64,000 bases of DNA from JAJZGK01 sp035538795 (GTDB lineage: Bacteria > Pseudomonadota > Alphaproteobacteria > Rhodospirillales > Magnetospirillaceae): assembly GCA_035538795.1 (NCBI GenBank), contig DATLJS010000020.1, positions 434,001-498,000 of the forward strand, read 5' to 3'. Below the pieces are notes generated by a model. The model was given only the letters and a program-made list of their open reading frames with translations. It searched no databases and had not been told where the DNA came from. Each line of letters begins with the position of its first letter. The first letter of the stretch is position 1. The translations under genes and the position numbers were made by a program. This document shows positions 33,651 through 43,848 of this stretch, in pieces.

Positions 33651-35408
33651 TTACGGGGCCGACGCGCTCAGGGCCGTCAGGTAATCTTTCGCCTCCTTGT
33701 TGCCCTGTTCAGCGGCTTTGCGGTACCAGCGGGCGGCTTCCTTGGCGTCTCTGGCCACACCCCGTCCGTACTGATAACACCAACCGAGATTCCGCTCGGC
33801 GGCGGGATAACCTTGCTCGGCGGCCTTGCGATACCAGGAAACCGCCAGCACGTCGTCGGTCTCGATTCCCTGGCCGTTGGCGTAGGCATAACCCAGCCCA
33901 TACTCGGCTTCGGCATTGCCCAGCTCCGCCGCCTTGCGGTACCAGCGGACCACCTCGGCGTCATCCTTGATCACGCCGCGCCCCATGTCATACATGCGGG
34001 CCAGGAAAACCTCGCCCTGGGCATTGCCCTGCTCGGCGGCTTTGCGATACCAGCGGACCGCTTCGGCCTCGTCCTTCTTCGCGCCGCTCCCCAGCTCGTA
34101 GGATTGGCCCAGGGCGACCTGCGCCGGAGCATAGCCCTGGTCTGCCGCCGCCCGGTACCAGCGAACCGCCTCGCCCGCATCCTGAGCGACTCCGCGACCG
34201 TCAAGATACAGCGCCGCCAAAGACGCCTGGGCGGTGGCGTTTCCTTCATCCGCCGCCTGAGCGTAGGACTTGGCCGCCTCGTCGAAATGGTTTTCAGCCT
34301 CTTGCGCCCGCCCCAACAGATAACTCGACCGGGACGTTTGCGGAATCGCCCGGCAGGCGGCCACCGCCCGCGGCACGTCGATCTTGCCCAGCGGCAATTC
34401 CACCGACCGACCGGCCGCGCCTTCGCTCGGGGCGACTGCCGTTTCGCACTCGTCCATCAAATGATGCTGCGCCACCGCGACGAATTGGCCTTTGGGAAAG
34501 CGGCTGACATAATCGCTGTAATCGCTCACGCGGTTCCCTTGCTTGGCGGCTTCCCACATCTCGACGTCGGGGTCCGCCGCCGGAGCCGCGGCCACGGCAG
34601 CCGTGCCGCCAGGCAATCCGGCGAAATAGAACTGTCCCTCGATCGGCGAAACCGACAGCCACGGCTGCTGCTGGCCGCCGGTGGCCTGTTTGACCTGCAA
34701 GCCGACCTCGTTGAAAGTGGCGAACAAATCCTGGCCCGGCTTGCGCAGGGCGGCGGCCAAAGCGGCGGTATAAGGGCTGTCCGGCCCGGTGCCGTCCGAG
34801 GCCACGTTGTCCGGCTGCGTCGCATAGCTGATCACCGTCCCGGCCGGAGCCGTCATCTGACCCAGCCCCGAACTCACGGCGCGCGTCCCATGCCCGCCCA
34901 GCGGGTTGTTGCGGCAGGCGTCAAGGATGACGATGTTCAGACGGTTGCCGGCATTGGCCATTTCGTCGAGAACGAATCCCAGATCGAGCAGTTCGTATTT
35001 GATGTCGGCATCCTGCGACACCGCCGCCGAGATGGGCACGAGATAGTTGCTGCCGCGCACCTGGATGCCGTGGCCGGAATAATAGAACAGGCCGACGGCC
35101 CCTCCCTGTAAGGCCCGGCCGAACTCGCGGATGCTTTTTTCCATGGCCGGCCGGTCGGCGTCGAGCAAGGGACCGTCGCCGATCAATTTGAAACCGAGCG
35201 AGGTCAGGGTCGAAGCGATCAAGCGGGCGTCGTTGGCAGGATTGGCCAACGGGGGAACGTTCTGATAGCCGCTGTTGCCGATCACCAGGGCGACCCGGCG
35301 CTCTTCCACCCCGTCATCCGCCGCGGCGGGCGCCGCCAGCACATTCGCCAAGACCATCAGGGCCGAGCCGATCAAGGCCAGCCGGCGCATCACCATGGAG
35401 CTAAACAT
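33651..35408 (-). CDS. caspase-like (C14) protease with Sel1 repeats, exported
   Basis: A 585-residue protein. After a signal peptide (cleavage near APAAA, about residue 30) comes a caspase domain, residues 37-240, with the catalytic His113 in FYYSGHG and Cys165 in ILDACRNNP, both intact. A low-complexity linker leads to about six Sel1-type helical repeats (RWYRKAAEQGN pattern) from about 370 to the end. Bacterial caspase homologues with repeat domains may act in envelope stress or conflict responses. The ATG at 35390 is an alternative start. It has no operon partner. Confidence 0.82.
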   Translation of the reverse strand: MFSSMVMRRLALIGSALMVLANVLAAPAAADDGVEERRVALVIGNSGYQNVPPLANPANDARLIASTLTSLGFKLIGDGPLLDADRPAMEKSIREFGRALQGGAVGLFYYSGHGIQVRGSNYLVPISAAVSQDADIKYELLDLGFVLDEMANAGNRLNIVILDACRNNPLGGHGTRAVSSGLGQMTAPAGTVISYATQPDNVASDGTGPDSPYTAALAAALRKPGQDLFATFNEVGLQVKQATGGQQQPWLSVSPIEGQFYFAGLPGGTAAVAAAPAADPDVEMWEAAKQGNRVSDYSDYVSRFPKGQFVAVAQHHLMDECETAVAPSEGAAGRSVELPLGKIDVPRAVAACRAIPQTSRSSYLLGRAQEAENHFDEAAKSYAQAADEGNATAQASLAALYLDGRGVAQDAGEAVRWYRAAADQGYAPAQVALGQSYELGSGAKKDEAEAVRWYRKAAEQGNAQGEVFLARMYDMGRGVIKDDAEVVRWYRKAAELGNAEAEYGLGYAYANGQGIETDDVLAVSWYRKAAEQGYPAAERNLGWCYQYGRGVARDAKEAARWYRKAAEQGNKEAKDYLTALSASAP

Positions 35409-35701
35409 GTCGATCTATCGTTTCTATGTGAACGGTCTTCAATGCCGCGGCGACCCGGCGCCCGAGGCTGGGGGAACAGGCGTCGAACCGATCCCCGCAT
35501 AAGAGGGAGGCATGCTATTCGCAAGAGGGAAAATTTTCAATTGGCCCGCGAAGCAATGCTGGTCTTCGTCCATTGCTCGGCAATTCGGCGAACCGGCGGC
35601 CCTTCCCCATGGCGTTCTTTCGACCTCGGGGCTATGAATAGCACAGCTTCGAGCCAAGGCGTCTTGGCTGTCTCCATTCCGCGATAGCATGGGAGCGGCA
35701 C
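35409..35701. other. intergenic, nothing recognised
   Basis: This gap lies between the divergent caspase and zinc-ribbon genes. Frames seen here have no ribosome-binding site or family similarity. GGGAG near 35690 serves the GTG start at 35702. Confidence 0.5.
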
Positions 35702-36481
35702 GTGAACTGTCCCTTTTGTGACGAGGAAATCAAGGACAAGGCCCTCGTCTGCAAGCATTGCGGCCGTGATCTGAGCCTGTTGCGCCCGGTCCTGGACCGT
35801 TTCCTCGAAATGGAAAACCGTCTGGCGTCGCTGGAAGAGGCCCTGCACACCTTGGGGGCCCACGTCGATTCCGTCAAATCCGGCCAGGCGGCCCCCCTAT
35901 CGCCGAAAACCAGAGGCCGCAGCCTGCTTCCCCACCTGCCGCCGGCCGTCGCCATTATTCTGCTGATCGCCTCGCACTGGCTGATCATCGGCATCCTGGA
36001 CATCAACCCCTGGGTTCTCCGGCTGGTGTCGATTCTGCTGCCGCTGCCGTTCGGCTGGTTCCACGCCCGCTCGGTGGCCGCCACCCTGGCGGCGGCAGCG
36101 GTCATCGCCACGGTGTCGATTTACGGCATGCTGGTCAGCACCAGCCTGATCGATCACGTTCCGGTTCTGCCGCAAACGCCCCGCGACTGGCTTGAGATCG
36201 CCGAATATGCCGCCAGCATCGGCCTCAGCTATCTGACGGGAAGCCTGCTGGGCGGCTGGATGAAATCGCGGCGGGCCTCGGCCCAGGACGAAACGTCGCT
36301 GGTTTACGAAATCGCCGCCGTCCTGGCCAGCAAGTCGGCCCCCAAAGGCGAGACCCGCGCCAAGTCCAAGCTGCGCATCGAAATCATCGTCAATTATCTG
36401 AACATCTTCGCCGTTCTGCTGACAGCGGCGGGCTCGATCGTCACCGGCATCATGAAGTTCCTGCCCAGCGCGGCGCCCTGA
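35702..36481 (+). CDS. zinc-ribbon membrane protein, unknown
   Basis: GTG at 35702 opens a 259-residue protein. Residues 3-21 form a zinc ribbon (CPFC, 13 residues, CKHC) followed by a short predicted coiled coil (RFLEMENRLASLEEALHTL). Four to five hydrophobic segments lie between about 82 and 190, and one more is near the C-terminus after a basic region. No specific family function is recognised. Cytosolic zinc ribbon plus membrane helices suggests a regulatory or adaptor role. A hairpin follows the stop. Confidence 0.7.
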   Translation: MNCPFCDEEIKDKALVCKHCGRDLSLLRPVLDRFLEMENRLASLEEALHTLGAHVDSVKSGQAAPLSPKTRGRSLLPHLPPAVAIILLIASHWLIIGILDINPWVLRLVSILLPLPFGWFHARSVAATLAAAAVIATVSIYGMLVSTSLIDHVPVLPQTPRDWLEIAEYAASIGLSYLTGSLLGGWMKSRRASAQDETSLVYEIAAVLASKSAPKGETRAKSKLRIEIIVNYLNIFAVLLTAAGSIVTGIMKFLPSAAP

Positions 36482-36489
36482 AACGACAA

Positions 36490-36526
36490 CGCCCCGAAGA
36501 CCGGCGCCATGCCTGTCTTCGGGGCG
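36490..36526. terminator. hairpin between convergent genes
   Basis: CGCCCCGAAGAC at 36490-36501 pairs perfectly with 36515-36526 (13-base loop). No T-run is present on either side. Confidence 0.55.
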
Positions 36527-36560
36527 ATGCGCCCTGGCGCGGCCCTATCGAGGGACCGCT

Positions 36561-37016
36561 CTATTTGGGGACGTTCAGGGTGAACACGGTTTCGCCCGTG
36601 TGCCCCTCGCTGTCCTGCACTTCCACTTTCAGATTATGGGCGCCGGCCGGAACTTCGGCCTGGGTCATGTCGATGCCGTCGGCGGTGATGTACGGACGCA
36701 GACGCGACGTCAGATCGACGCTCGGCGACTTCAGATAAGTGATGCGCACGCTCGCCGGATCGACGGTCGCGCCGCCATGAGCGTCGAAATGAACGCGAAA
36801 ATCGAAAGGCTTGTGCGGAACAACAGAGCCCTGAGGGGCATCAAAGCGAATGGTCGGTCCCCGGGTGATGCCGCGCGTCGAAGCGGCCGGCACATCGTTG
36901 GGACGCTGGGCTTCGTCGTCCGAGATCAAAGGAGCCGCTTGTGCCGAACCACACCACAAGCAAAAAAGCGTAGCAAGAGTCGCTGCCGTAACGCAGCCTG
37001 TGCGAACTAGTGTCAC
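36561..37016 (-). CDS. exported Ig-like-fold hypothetical protein
   Basis: A 151-residue protein with a signal peptide of about 27 residues (ending GSAQA-AP). The mature part has a beta-rich pattern with PTIRFDAPQGS, a central FDFRVHFDAHGG and a C-terminal GAHNLKVEVQDSEGHTGE, as seen in immunoglobulin-like periplasmic domains. No function is recognised. It stands alone; the divergent neighbour is an amino acid binding protein. Confidence 0.65.
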   Translation of the reverse strand: MTLVRTGCVTAATLATLFCLWCGSAQAAPLISDDEAQRPNDVPAASTRGITRGPTIRFDAPQGSVVPHKPFDFRVHFDAHGGATVDPASVRITYLKSPSVDLTSRLRPYITADGIDMTQAEVPAGAHNLKVEVQDSEGHTGETVFTLNVPK

Positions 37017-37277
37017 GATATCCTCTGGAAGCTTTCAGCCGGTCAAACGCCCTGGCGGCGCATAGTTTCGGAGTCGCGGACAATCACGTCAATCACAGAG
37101 TCGCACCGCATAGCCGCCACGCATTTTTGCCAGCCGGCGTCTCTGATGCAAAGCATAATAAACACAAAAATTACGTTATAATATTAATTATCGACTTATA
37201 TTATAGAATAAACTTGCATCCTGGCGAAAGCCGGGGAATCATCAGTGAACAACGTACTTCATTGGGGCAGACTCATC
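37017..37277. promoter_or_regulatory. AT-rich promoter region before the amino acid ABC operon
   Basis: CGTTATAATATTAATTATCG at about 37174-37193 combines a GTTATA element with an imperfect dyad, and TTATAGAATAAACTTG at 37201-37216 resembles the promoter-like stretch at 13749-13762. No gene is seen in the gap. Confidence 0.4.
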
Positions 37278-38102
37278 ATGAAAAGCACCTTCGTTCACCT
37301 GACCCTGGCCGCCCTGCTGTCCATCGGCAGTTTCGGCCTGACCGTCTCGGCCCAGGCCGATCAATTGCAGGACATCAAGAAGGCCGGTGTGCTCCGCGCC
37401 GCCGTCTTCGACAGCAATCCCCCCTTCGGCCAAGTCGACGAAAAAAGCCACGACATCGTCGGCTACGACATCGACTTCGCCAAGGCCATCGCCGACAAAC
37501 TGGGCGTGAAGCTGGAATTGGTTCCTACCAACCCGGCCAACCGCATTCCCTTGCTACAGTCGGGCAAGGCCGATCTGATCGTCGCCGACATCACCATCAC
37601 GCCCGAACGCGCCAAGGTGGTGGATTTCAGCACGCCCTATTTCGTCACCGGCCAGCAGTTCCTGGTGCCCTCCGACGCGTCGGACAAGCTGGACAGCTAT
37701 GCCTCCGCCCGTATCGGCGCCGTGAAAGGCACCACCGGCGAGCAGGCCCTGAAGACCCGCTTCCCCCAGGCTCGCGTGCTGTCCTACGACGACGTGCCGC
37801 TGGCTCTGGCCGCCCTGCGCAACGGCAACGTTCAGGCCATCACCCAGGACGCCGAGATTCTGGCCGGCCTGCTGGCGGGCGCGCCCGACAAGGGCAAGTA
37901 CAAGATTCCCGCCGAACTGTTGAGCCGAGAAGAGATCGGCGTCGGCGTCAAGAAGGATGAGAAAACTCTGCTGGACGAGGTCAACAAGACCCTGGTCGGG
38001 CTTGAAGCCAACGGCGAAGCCGCCAAGATTTTCGAGCGTTGGTTCGGCAAGGACAGCAAGGCTCCGGAAAACCGCAATTTCAAGATCACCGCCGCTCCGT
38101 AA
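37278..38102 (+). CDS. polar amino acid ABC transporter binding protein
   Basis: ATG 37278 gives 274 residues with a signal peptide of about 27 residues ending at VSAQA-D. The mature protein is a solute-binding family 3 member: GYDIDFAKAIADKLGVKLELV and SGKADLIVADITITPERAKVVDFSTPY are the ligand-site landmarks (Arg in TPER binds the carboxylate). It should bind a polar or sulfur amino acid such as cystine, glutamate or a derivative. A hairpin separates it from the ATPase gene, which would allow higher expression of the binding protein. Confidence 0.85.
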   Translation: MKSTFVHLTLAALLSIGSFGLTVSAQADQLQDIKKAGVLRAAVFDSNPPFGQVDEKSHDIVGYDIDFAKAIADKLGVKLELVPTNPANRIPLLQSGKADLIVADITITPERAKVVDFSTPYFVTGQQFLVPSDASDKLDSYASARIGAVKGTTGEQALKTRFPQARVLSYDDVPLALAALRNGNVQAITQDAEILAGLLAGAPDKGKYKIPAELLSREEIGVGVKKDEKTLLDEVNKTLVGLEANGEAAKIFERWFGKDSKAPENRNFKITAAP

Positions 38103-38130
38103 TCGGCGTTAGGATCACATCATCCTGCCG

Positions 38131-38159
38131 GCGCTTCTCCCACGCGGGAGAGGCGCTTT
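38131..38159 (+). terminator. partial terminator/attenuator inside the ABC operon
   Basis: An 11-bp stem with one G-U pair (38131-38141 with 38146-38156) and a 4-base loop is followed by only TTT. Such hairpins after a binding-protein gene usually lower, but do not stop, downstream transcription. Confidence 0.6.
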
Positions 38160-38186
38160 GGCGTTGAATGAAGACCGACAGGAAGC

Positions 38187-38957
<771 letters not shown>

Positions 38958-38961
38958 GGCG

Positions 38962-39738
38962 ATGCAGCTCGACTGGTCCGGCATCCTGTCCGGCCCGCCT
39001 GTGGAATGGCTGAAGACAGGCGTCGCCACCACCTTGGCGGTCACCCTCGCCGGTTCCCTCCTGACCGTTCTGTTGACCCTGTGCCTGTTGACCCTGCGGC
39101 TTTCGGGACACAAGGCATCGCAAGCCCTCGCCGCGGCCGTCACCGAACTGTTCCGCAATACGCCGCTGCTGGTGCAGATTCTGTTCTGGTATTTCGGCGC
39201 TTACAACCTGCTGCCTTTGGGCTTGCGGCACTGGATCAACGACGATCATCCCTGGGCGACCTTGCCCGGCAACGTGCCGCTGCTGTCGCCGGAATTCTTG
39301 GCGTCGGCCTGGGGCCTGGGCCTGTTCACGGCGGTCTTCGTCGCCGAGGAAATCCGCGCCGGTCTGTCCGCCGTTTCGCCCGGCCAAAGCGAGGCCGCGC
39401 TTTCTCAAGGCTTCACCCGCTGGCAAACCCTGCGCTGGGTGCTGCTGCCCCAGGCGCTGGCGAACTCTTTTCAGCCGGTGATCGGGCAGTTCCTCAACCT
39501 GATGAAGCTGTCATCGCTGGCGACGGCCATCGGACTGTGGGAAATCACCTATCAGGTCCGTCAGATCGAAAGCTACAACTCTCACGCCCTCGAAGCCTTC
39601 GCCGTCGGCACCGCCTTCTATCTGGCCATCGGACTGGTGATGGGGCGCGGGCTGCAACGGCTGGACCCGGCCAAACGTCGCCGCCCCGCCTTGAGCGCCG
39701 CTCCGGCGACGCCCGTCGAGGTGCGCGATGCTGTTTGA
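38962..39738 (+). CDS. polar amino acid ABC permease 1
   Basis: ATG 38962 starts a 258-residue HisMQ-family permease, four bases after the ATPase stop. It has five to six helices, FRNTPLLVQI in the conserved N-terminal part and the loop EAALSQGFTRWQTLRWVLLPQA for ATPase contact. It overlaps the second permease by 11 bases. Confidence 0.85.
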   Translation: MQLDWSGILSGPPVEWLKTGVATTLAVTLAGSLLTVLLTLCLLTLRLSGHKASQALAAAVTELFRNTPLLVQILFWYFGAYNLLPLGLRHWINDDHPWATLPGNVPLLSPEFLASAWGLGLFTAVFVAEEIRAGLSAVSPGQSEAALSQGFTRWQTLRWVLLPQALANSFQPVIGQFLNLMKLSSLATAIGLWEITYQVRQIESYNSHALEAFAVGTAFYLAIGLVMGRGLQRLDPAKRRRPALSAAPATPVEVRDAV

Positions 39739-40411
39739 CGCCGGTGTCATCCTCAACAATCTCGATTATCTGCTGTGGGGCCGGCTCGGCCAGGGAGAGC
39801 CGGGAGGGCTGCTGCTCACCGTATTGATCTCGCTGATCTCGGGCATCGCCTCGCTGGCCCTGGGTGTGCCCATGGGGCTGCTGGCCTGGAGCAATCCCGG
39901 TCTGACGCGCCGCCTGCTGTTCTGGTGGGCCGACCTGATTCGGGGCATCCCGCTGATTTTCGTCATCTTCTGGGTTTATTTCCTGGTGCCGGCACTGCTG
40001 GGCGGCGACGTTCCCGGCGCCATGTCGGTAATCCTGGCCCTGGCCTGGTTCACTTCCGCCGCCGTCATGCACAGCACCGTCGCCGGTCTGGAAGCGCTGC
40101 CCAAAGGCCAGTCGGAAGCCGCGCTGGCCAGCGGCATGAGCCGCCTGCAAACCCTGCGGTGGGTCCTGCTGCCCCAAGCCTTGCGTAATCTGACGCCCTC
40201 GTTCGTCGGGCTGTTCGCCTCGCTGATCAAGGACACTTCGCTGGCGTTCATCCTGAACGTGCCCGAACTGACCATGGTCGCCTCGCAGGTCAACAACCGC
40301 ACCCAGCTCTATCCCGCCGAAATCTTCCTGTTCACGGCGGCGCTGTATTTCGTGCTGTGCGGCGGCCTGTCCTGGTTTGGGCGAAGGCTGACGGCAAACA
40401 GAACGGCCTAA
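39728..40411 (+). CDS. polar amino acid ABC permease 2
   Basis: A 227-residue second HisMQ-family permease. It contains RGIPLIFVIFW and the loop EAALASGMSRLQTLRWVLLPQA, nearly identical to that of its partner. Overlap with permease 1 indicates coupled translation. Its stop lies one base from the stop of the convergent sulfonate-type ATPase, so no terminator fits between the two operons. Confidence 0.85.
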   Translation: MLFDAGVILNNLDYLLWGRLGQGEPGGLLLTVLISLISGIASLALGVPMGLLAWSNPGLTRRLLFWWADLIRGIPLIFVIFWVYFLVPALLGGDVPGAMSVILALAWFTSAAVMHSTVAGLEALPKGQSEAALASGMSRLQTLRWVLLPQALRNLTPSFVGLFASLIKDTSLAFILNVPELTMVASQVNNRTQLYPAEIFLFTAALYFVLCGGLSWFGRRLTANRTA

Positions 40412-40412
40412 A

Positions 40413-41210
<798 letters not shown>

Positions 41211-41211
41211 C

Positions 41212-42228
41212 CTACGACCCCGCCCGATCGTGGATATCCGGAAAGAACAGGTCTTTCCAAGTATTCGCCTTGGCCTTGATGGCGCCGGTGCGAGACAGAA
41301 AATCGGCGTATTTACTGACGTTCAGCGGCACGATGGTGAACTTCGAATCGGGATCCCTGATGATGGACAGCACCAGAGCCTCGTCGGCGCTGCCGGGATC
41401 CTCGACCAGATTGATTTTCGCCGCCTCTTCGGGATGAGCCGCGATGAAGGCGTCGGCTTCGTCCAGCGCCTCGATGAAGGCTTTGTAAACATTGGGATTT
41501 TTCTCACGAAAAACCGTTTTGGCCCAGGCGACGTTGAACGTCACCGGACCGTCCAAAGCCTCATAGGAATCGGTCAGCTTGCGGCCGTTGGGCAACGCCA
41601 GTTCCTGCTGCTGAAAGGGCGGGCTGCCAAAATGCGCGGAAATTTCGGACTTGCCCGAAGCCAAAGCGGCATAGGCGTCGGGATGCTTCAGCGAAACCGT
41701 GATGGGATCCAGCTTCTCGGCATTGCCGGGACCAAAAGCCTTTTCGGCGGCGATCTCAAGGGTCGCGGCCTGAATCGAGGATTTGACCGATGGCAAGGCG
41801 ATGCGGTCCTTATCGGTAAAGTCCTTCAGACTTTTGACCGCCGGATTGGTCGTAACCAGAGCAATGGGCATCGCCGTCACGGCCAGAATGCCCTTGACCT
41901 CATAGGCTCCGCCCCGCGTCTTGGCCCAAGCCGGCAGAAATGCGCCGACGCCGCCGGTGGCGATGTCGATGCTGTCGGACAGCAATGCGTCGTTGGTCGA
42001 AGTCCCGCCCGACAGGGTGACGAACGACACCTTAAGATCGTCCACCCCCAGCGCCTTGGCGTGCTTTTCGAACAGGCCGTTGTGACGGGCCACCTGCAAA
42101 GGCAGATAGCCGATACCGAATTGCTGGCTGATCCTGAGTTCATGGGTCTCGGCCAAGGCCGCTCCGGCATTCAAGCCCAGGGCGGCGGCGAACATCAATC
42201 CAGTCAGAGTCCATCCGCGAGCGTTCAT
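41212..42228 (-). CDS. taurine/sulfonate-type periplasmic binding protein
   Basis: A 338-residue NMT1/TauA-like protein with a signal peptide of about 26 residues (ending GAALA-ET). The N-terminus RISQQFGIGYLPLQVARHNGLFE and the SGGTSTNDALLSDSIDIATGG region are family landmarks of the nitrate/sulfonate/taurine binding proteins. It differs from the SsuA at 9075, so the two systems probably take different ligands. It is placed between the FAD protein and the ATPase. Confidence 0.83.
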   Translation of the reverse strand: MNARGWTLTGLMFAAALGLNAGAALAETHELRISQQFGIGYLPLQVARHNGLFEKHAKALGVDDLKVSFVTLSGGTSTNDALLSDSIDIATGGVGAFLPAWAKTRGGAYEVKGILAVTAMPIALVTTNPAVKSLKDFTDKDRIALPSVKSSIQAATLEIAAEKAFGPGNAEKLDPITVSLKHPDAYAALASGKSEISAHFGSPPFQQQELALPNGRKLTDSYEALDGPVTFNVAWAKTVFREKNPNVYKAFIEALDEADAFIAAHPEEAAKINLVEDPGSADEALVLSIIRDPDSKFTIVPLNVSKYADFLSRTGAIKAKANTWKDLFFPDIHDRAGS

Positions 42229-42244
42229 ACCGTTTTCCTTCCGT

Positions 42245-43630
42245 TCAGAGCCGGGAACAGTGTCCAGCCTTTCCCAGCAACAGGCGGGTCAGTTCGCTCA
42301 GTTGAGGCTTGATGTGAGGAACCGCCGTGGTTTCCTGGGCGTAACCGCAGCGCGGCGGACCCAAGGTGAAAAGCCCCGCCACAGGCTGCCCTTCGGCATC
42401 GCGGATGGCGCCGTCGGGTTCCACGTCGAAGCCGGCGCCGGTACGGTGTGGGCGCACCAGCCCGGCCGCCAGCAAGGCCTTGGCCAGCGGATCGGCCTCG
42501 GCTCCCAGCGGCGCCGCCGGCGGCGTGCAATTGACCAGATGGTCAAAGAAAAAACCGCCGTTGACCTGCACGCCCGTTTCCGAAACCTCGACCTTGCGAA
42601 CCCTGAGCGGCTTCACCTCCAACAGGCCGCGCGCCTGCCGCTGCAACAGAAGATCGGCGGATTCCGCCGGCATGCGGTGCCGGTGGACCTCCCAGAACGG
42701 TTTCAGATGGCGGCGGCAGCGATCCTGCTCGACGGGGGAGAGCGTCCGCCACAAGCCGTCGATATGGGGACGCAGGGCGTCCATGGCCGAGCGCCAATCG
42801 GCCGCCCCCTCGGCGACGGCGCGACGGAACAAGCGCAGGGAATGCACCACTCCCTTGGCGGCATCCGTCTCGGCGATCAGCGGCGGACGCTCCTCGGCGG
42901 CGCCATGGACCCGCGGCAGCAATCCATGGCGCGAAACCGCCGTGACCTTGCCTCGGTGGCCGCGGGCCGACAGGCTGTAGATCATGTCGACCATGCTCAG
43001 GCCGGTGCCCACCAGCAGCACGCTGTCGTTCCGGCCGATGGCGGCCAGGGCGTCGGGCGCCCAGGGGTTCCGCACCAACCGGGGCGAATTCCCCACCACG
43101 GCGAAAGGCCAGCCGGGAGGGCGGAAACCGGTGGCAAGCACCACTTGACCGGCGGAGATCGCACCTCCTTCCGCCAGCGTCAGAATGAAGCCGCCGTCAT
43201 AGCGGCCGATGGACGAGACGCTGCCGCGGTGCAGATGCAGCCGGGGGCCGTTTCCGGCCGCCGCCTGCCGCGCTTCTTCGAAGCGGGCTTGGACGTAATG
43301 ACCGAACAGGCGCCGGGGCAAATAGGTCTGGGGACCGGCGGCGGCGGCCTGCGGCCAGCCCAGAGTCGGCCCCCGGGCCTTGGCCCAGTCGAGGAAATCC
43401 AGCGGCGTCTCGTCCCAAGGGCTCATGCGATCCGCCGGAACATTCAGAATATGCCAGGGTTCGGCGCCGCCGTAGGCAACGCCCCAGCCCGGCTGAGGCC
43501 TTGGCTCCACCAGATGAACCGCGACATCCCCCACCCCGCGCCGTAAAAGCGACGTGGCAAGGGCCGTGCCGCCGAAACCGCCGCCGACGATGGCAATGGC
43601 CCGCCCCGTTCCCCGTTCCGGTGCCGTCAT
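42245..43630 (-). CDS. FAD/NAD(P)-binding protein (YdhS-like)
   Basis: A 461-residue flavoprotein with a dinucleotide motif AIVGGGFGG near residue 13 and the family segment GVAYGGAEPWHILNVPADRMSPWD, characteristic of the NAD_binding_9 group. A second GxGxSMVD motif (LVGTGLSMVD) lies near residue 206. Substrates of this family are mostly unknown. It sits inside a sulfonate-type transporter operon, preceded by a strong ribosome-binding site (GAGGAGAATG). It may reduce or oxidise the imported compound; related proteins act on hydroxypyruvate-like acids or amines. Confidence 0.75.
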   Translation of the reverse strand: MTAPERGTGRAIAIVGGGFGGTALATSLLRRGVGDVAVHLVEPRPQPGWGVAYGGAEPWHILNVPADRMSPWDETPLDFLDWAKARGPTLGWPQAAAAGPQTYLPRRLFGHYVQARFEEARQAAAGNGPRLHLHRGSVSSIGRYDGGFILTLAEGGAISAGQVVLATGFRPPGWPFAVVGNSPRLVRNPWAPDALAAIGRNDSVLLVGTGLSMVDMIYSLSARGHRGKVTAVSRHGLLPRVHGAAEERPPLIAETDAAKGVVHSLRLFRRAVAEGAADWRSAMDALRPHIDGLWRTLSPVEQDRCRRHLKPFWEVHRHRMPAESADLLLQRQARGLLEVKPLRVRKVEVSETGVQVNGGFFFDHLVNCTPPAAPLGAEADPLAKALLAAGLVRPHRTGAGFDVEPDGAIRDAEGQPVAGLFTLGPPRCGYAQETTAVPHIKPQLSELTRLLLGKAGHCSRL

Positions 43631-43640
43631 GACATTCTCC

Positions 43641-43835
43641 TCAGACGTTGCGCTCGAGCTTGATCAGCACGAACTCGCGGTGCCCCAACGGGATCTGATC
43701 GACCGCCAGCGGCTGGATACTCAGCCCCCTGTCCGTGCCCCAGCCCGCCAGCGGCTGGCCGGCTTCGGCGTTTTCAAGCACCGCGACACCGACATTGTCG
43801 GAAGAATCGTGCACGAGGAAATCGGGTGCCGACAC
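43641..43835 (-). CDS. minimal SAF-domain protein, UxaA/SuyA-like
   Basis: GTG 43835 follows AGGAGAG by eight bases and encodes only 64 residues. The sequence FLVHDSSDNVGVAVLENAEAG, LAGW and VDQIPLGH match the SAF domain of UxaA-family small subunits, including SuyA, the small subunit of sulfolactate sulfo-lyase. Those proteins are about 90-100 residues, so this one lacks the C-terminal part. No large lyase subunit is nearby. It lies between a sulfonate-type permease and the FAD protein, which supports a sulfo-acid role, but the exact activity is unknown. It could be a remnant. Confidence 0.7.
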   Translation of the reverse strand: MSAPDFLVHDSSDNVGVAVLENAEAGQPLAGWGTDRGLSIQPLAVDQIPLGHREFVLIKLERNV

Positions 43836-43848
43836 GATATGAACTCTC

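Noticed and set aside
33504..35111. Plus-strand open frame of 535 codons opposite the caspase-Sel1 gene
   Set aside because: Antisense shadow; no ribosome-binding site and no family motif, while the minus frame has clear catalytic and repeat motifs.
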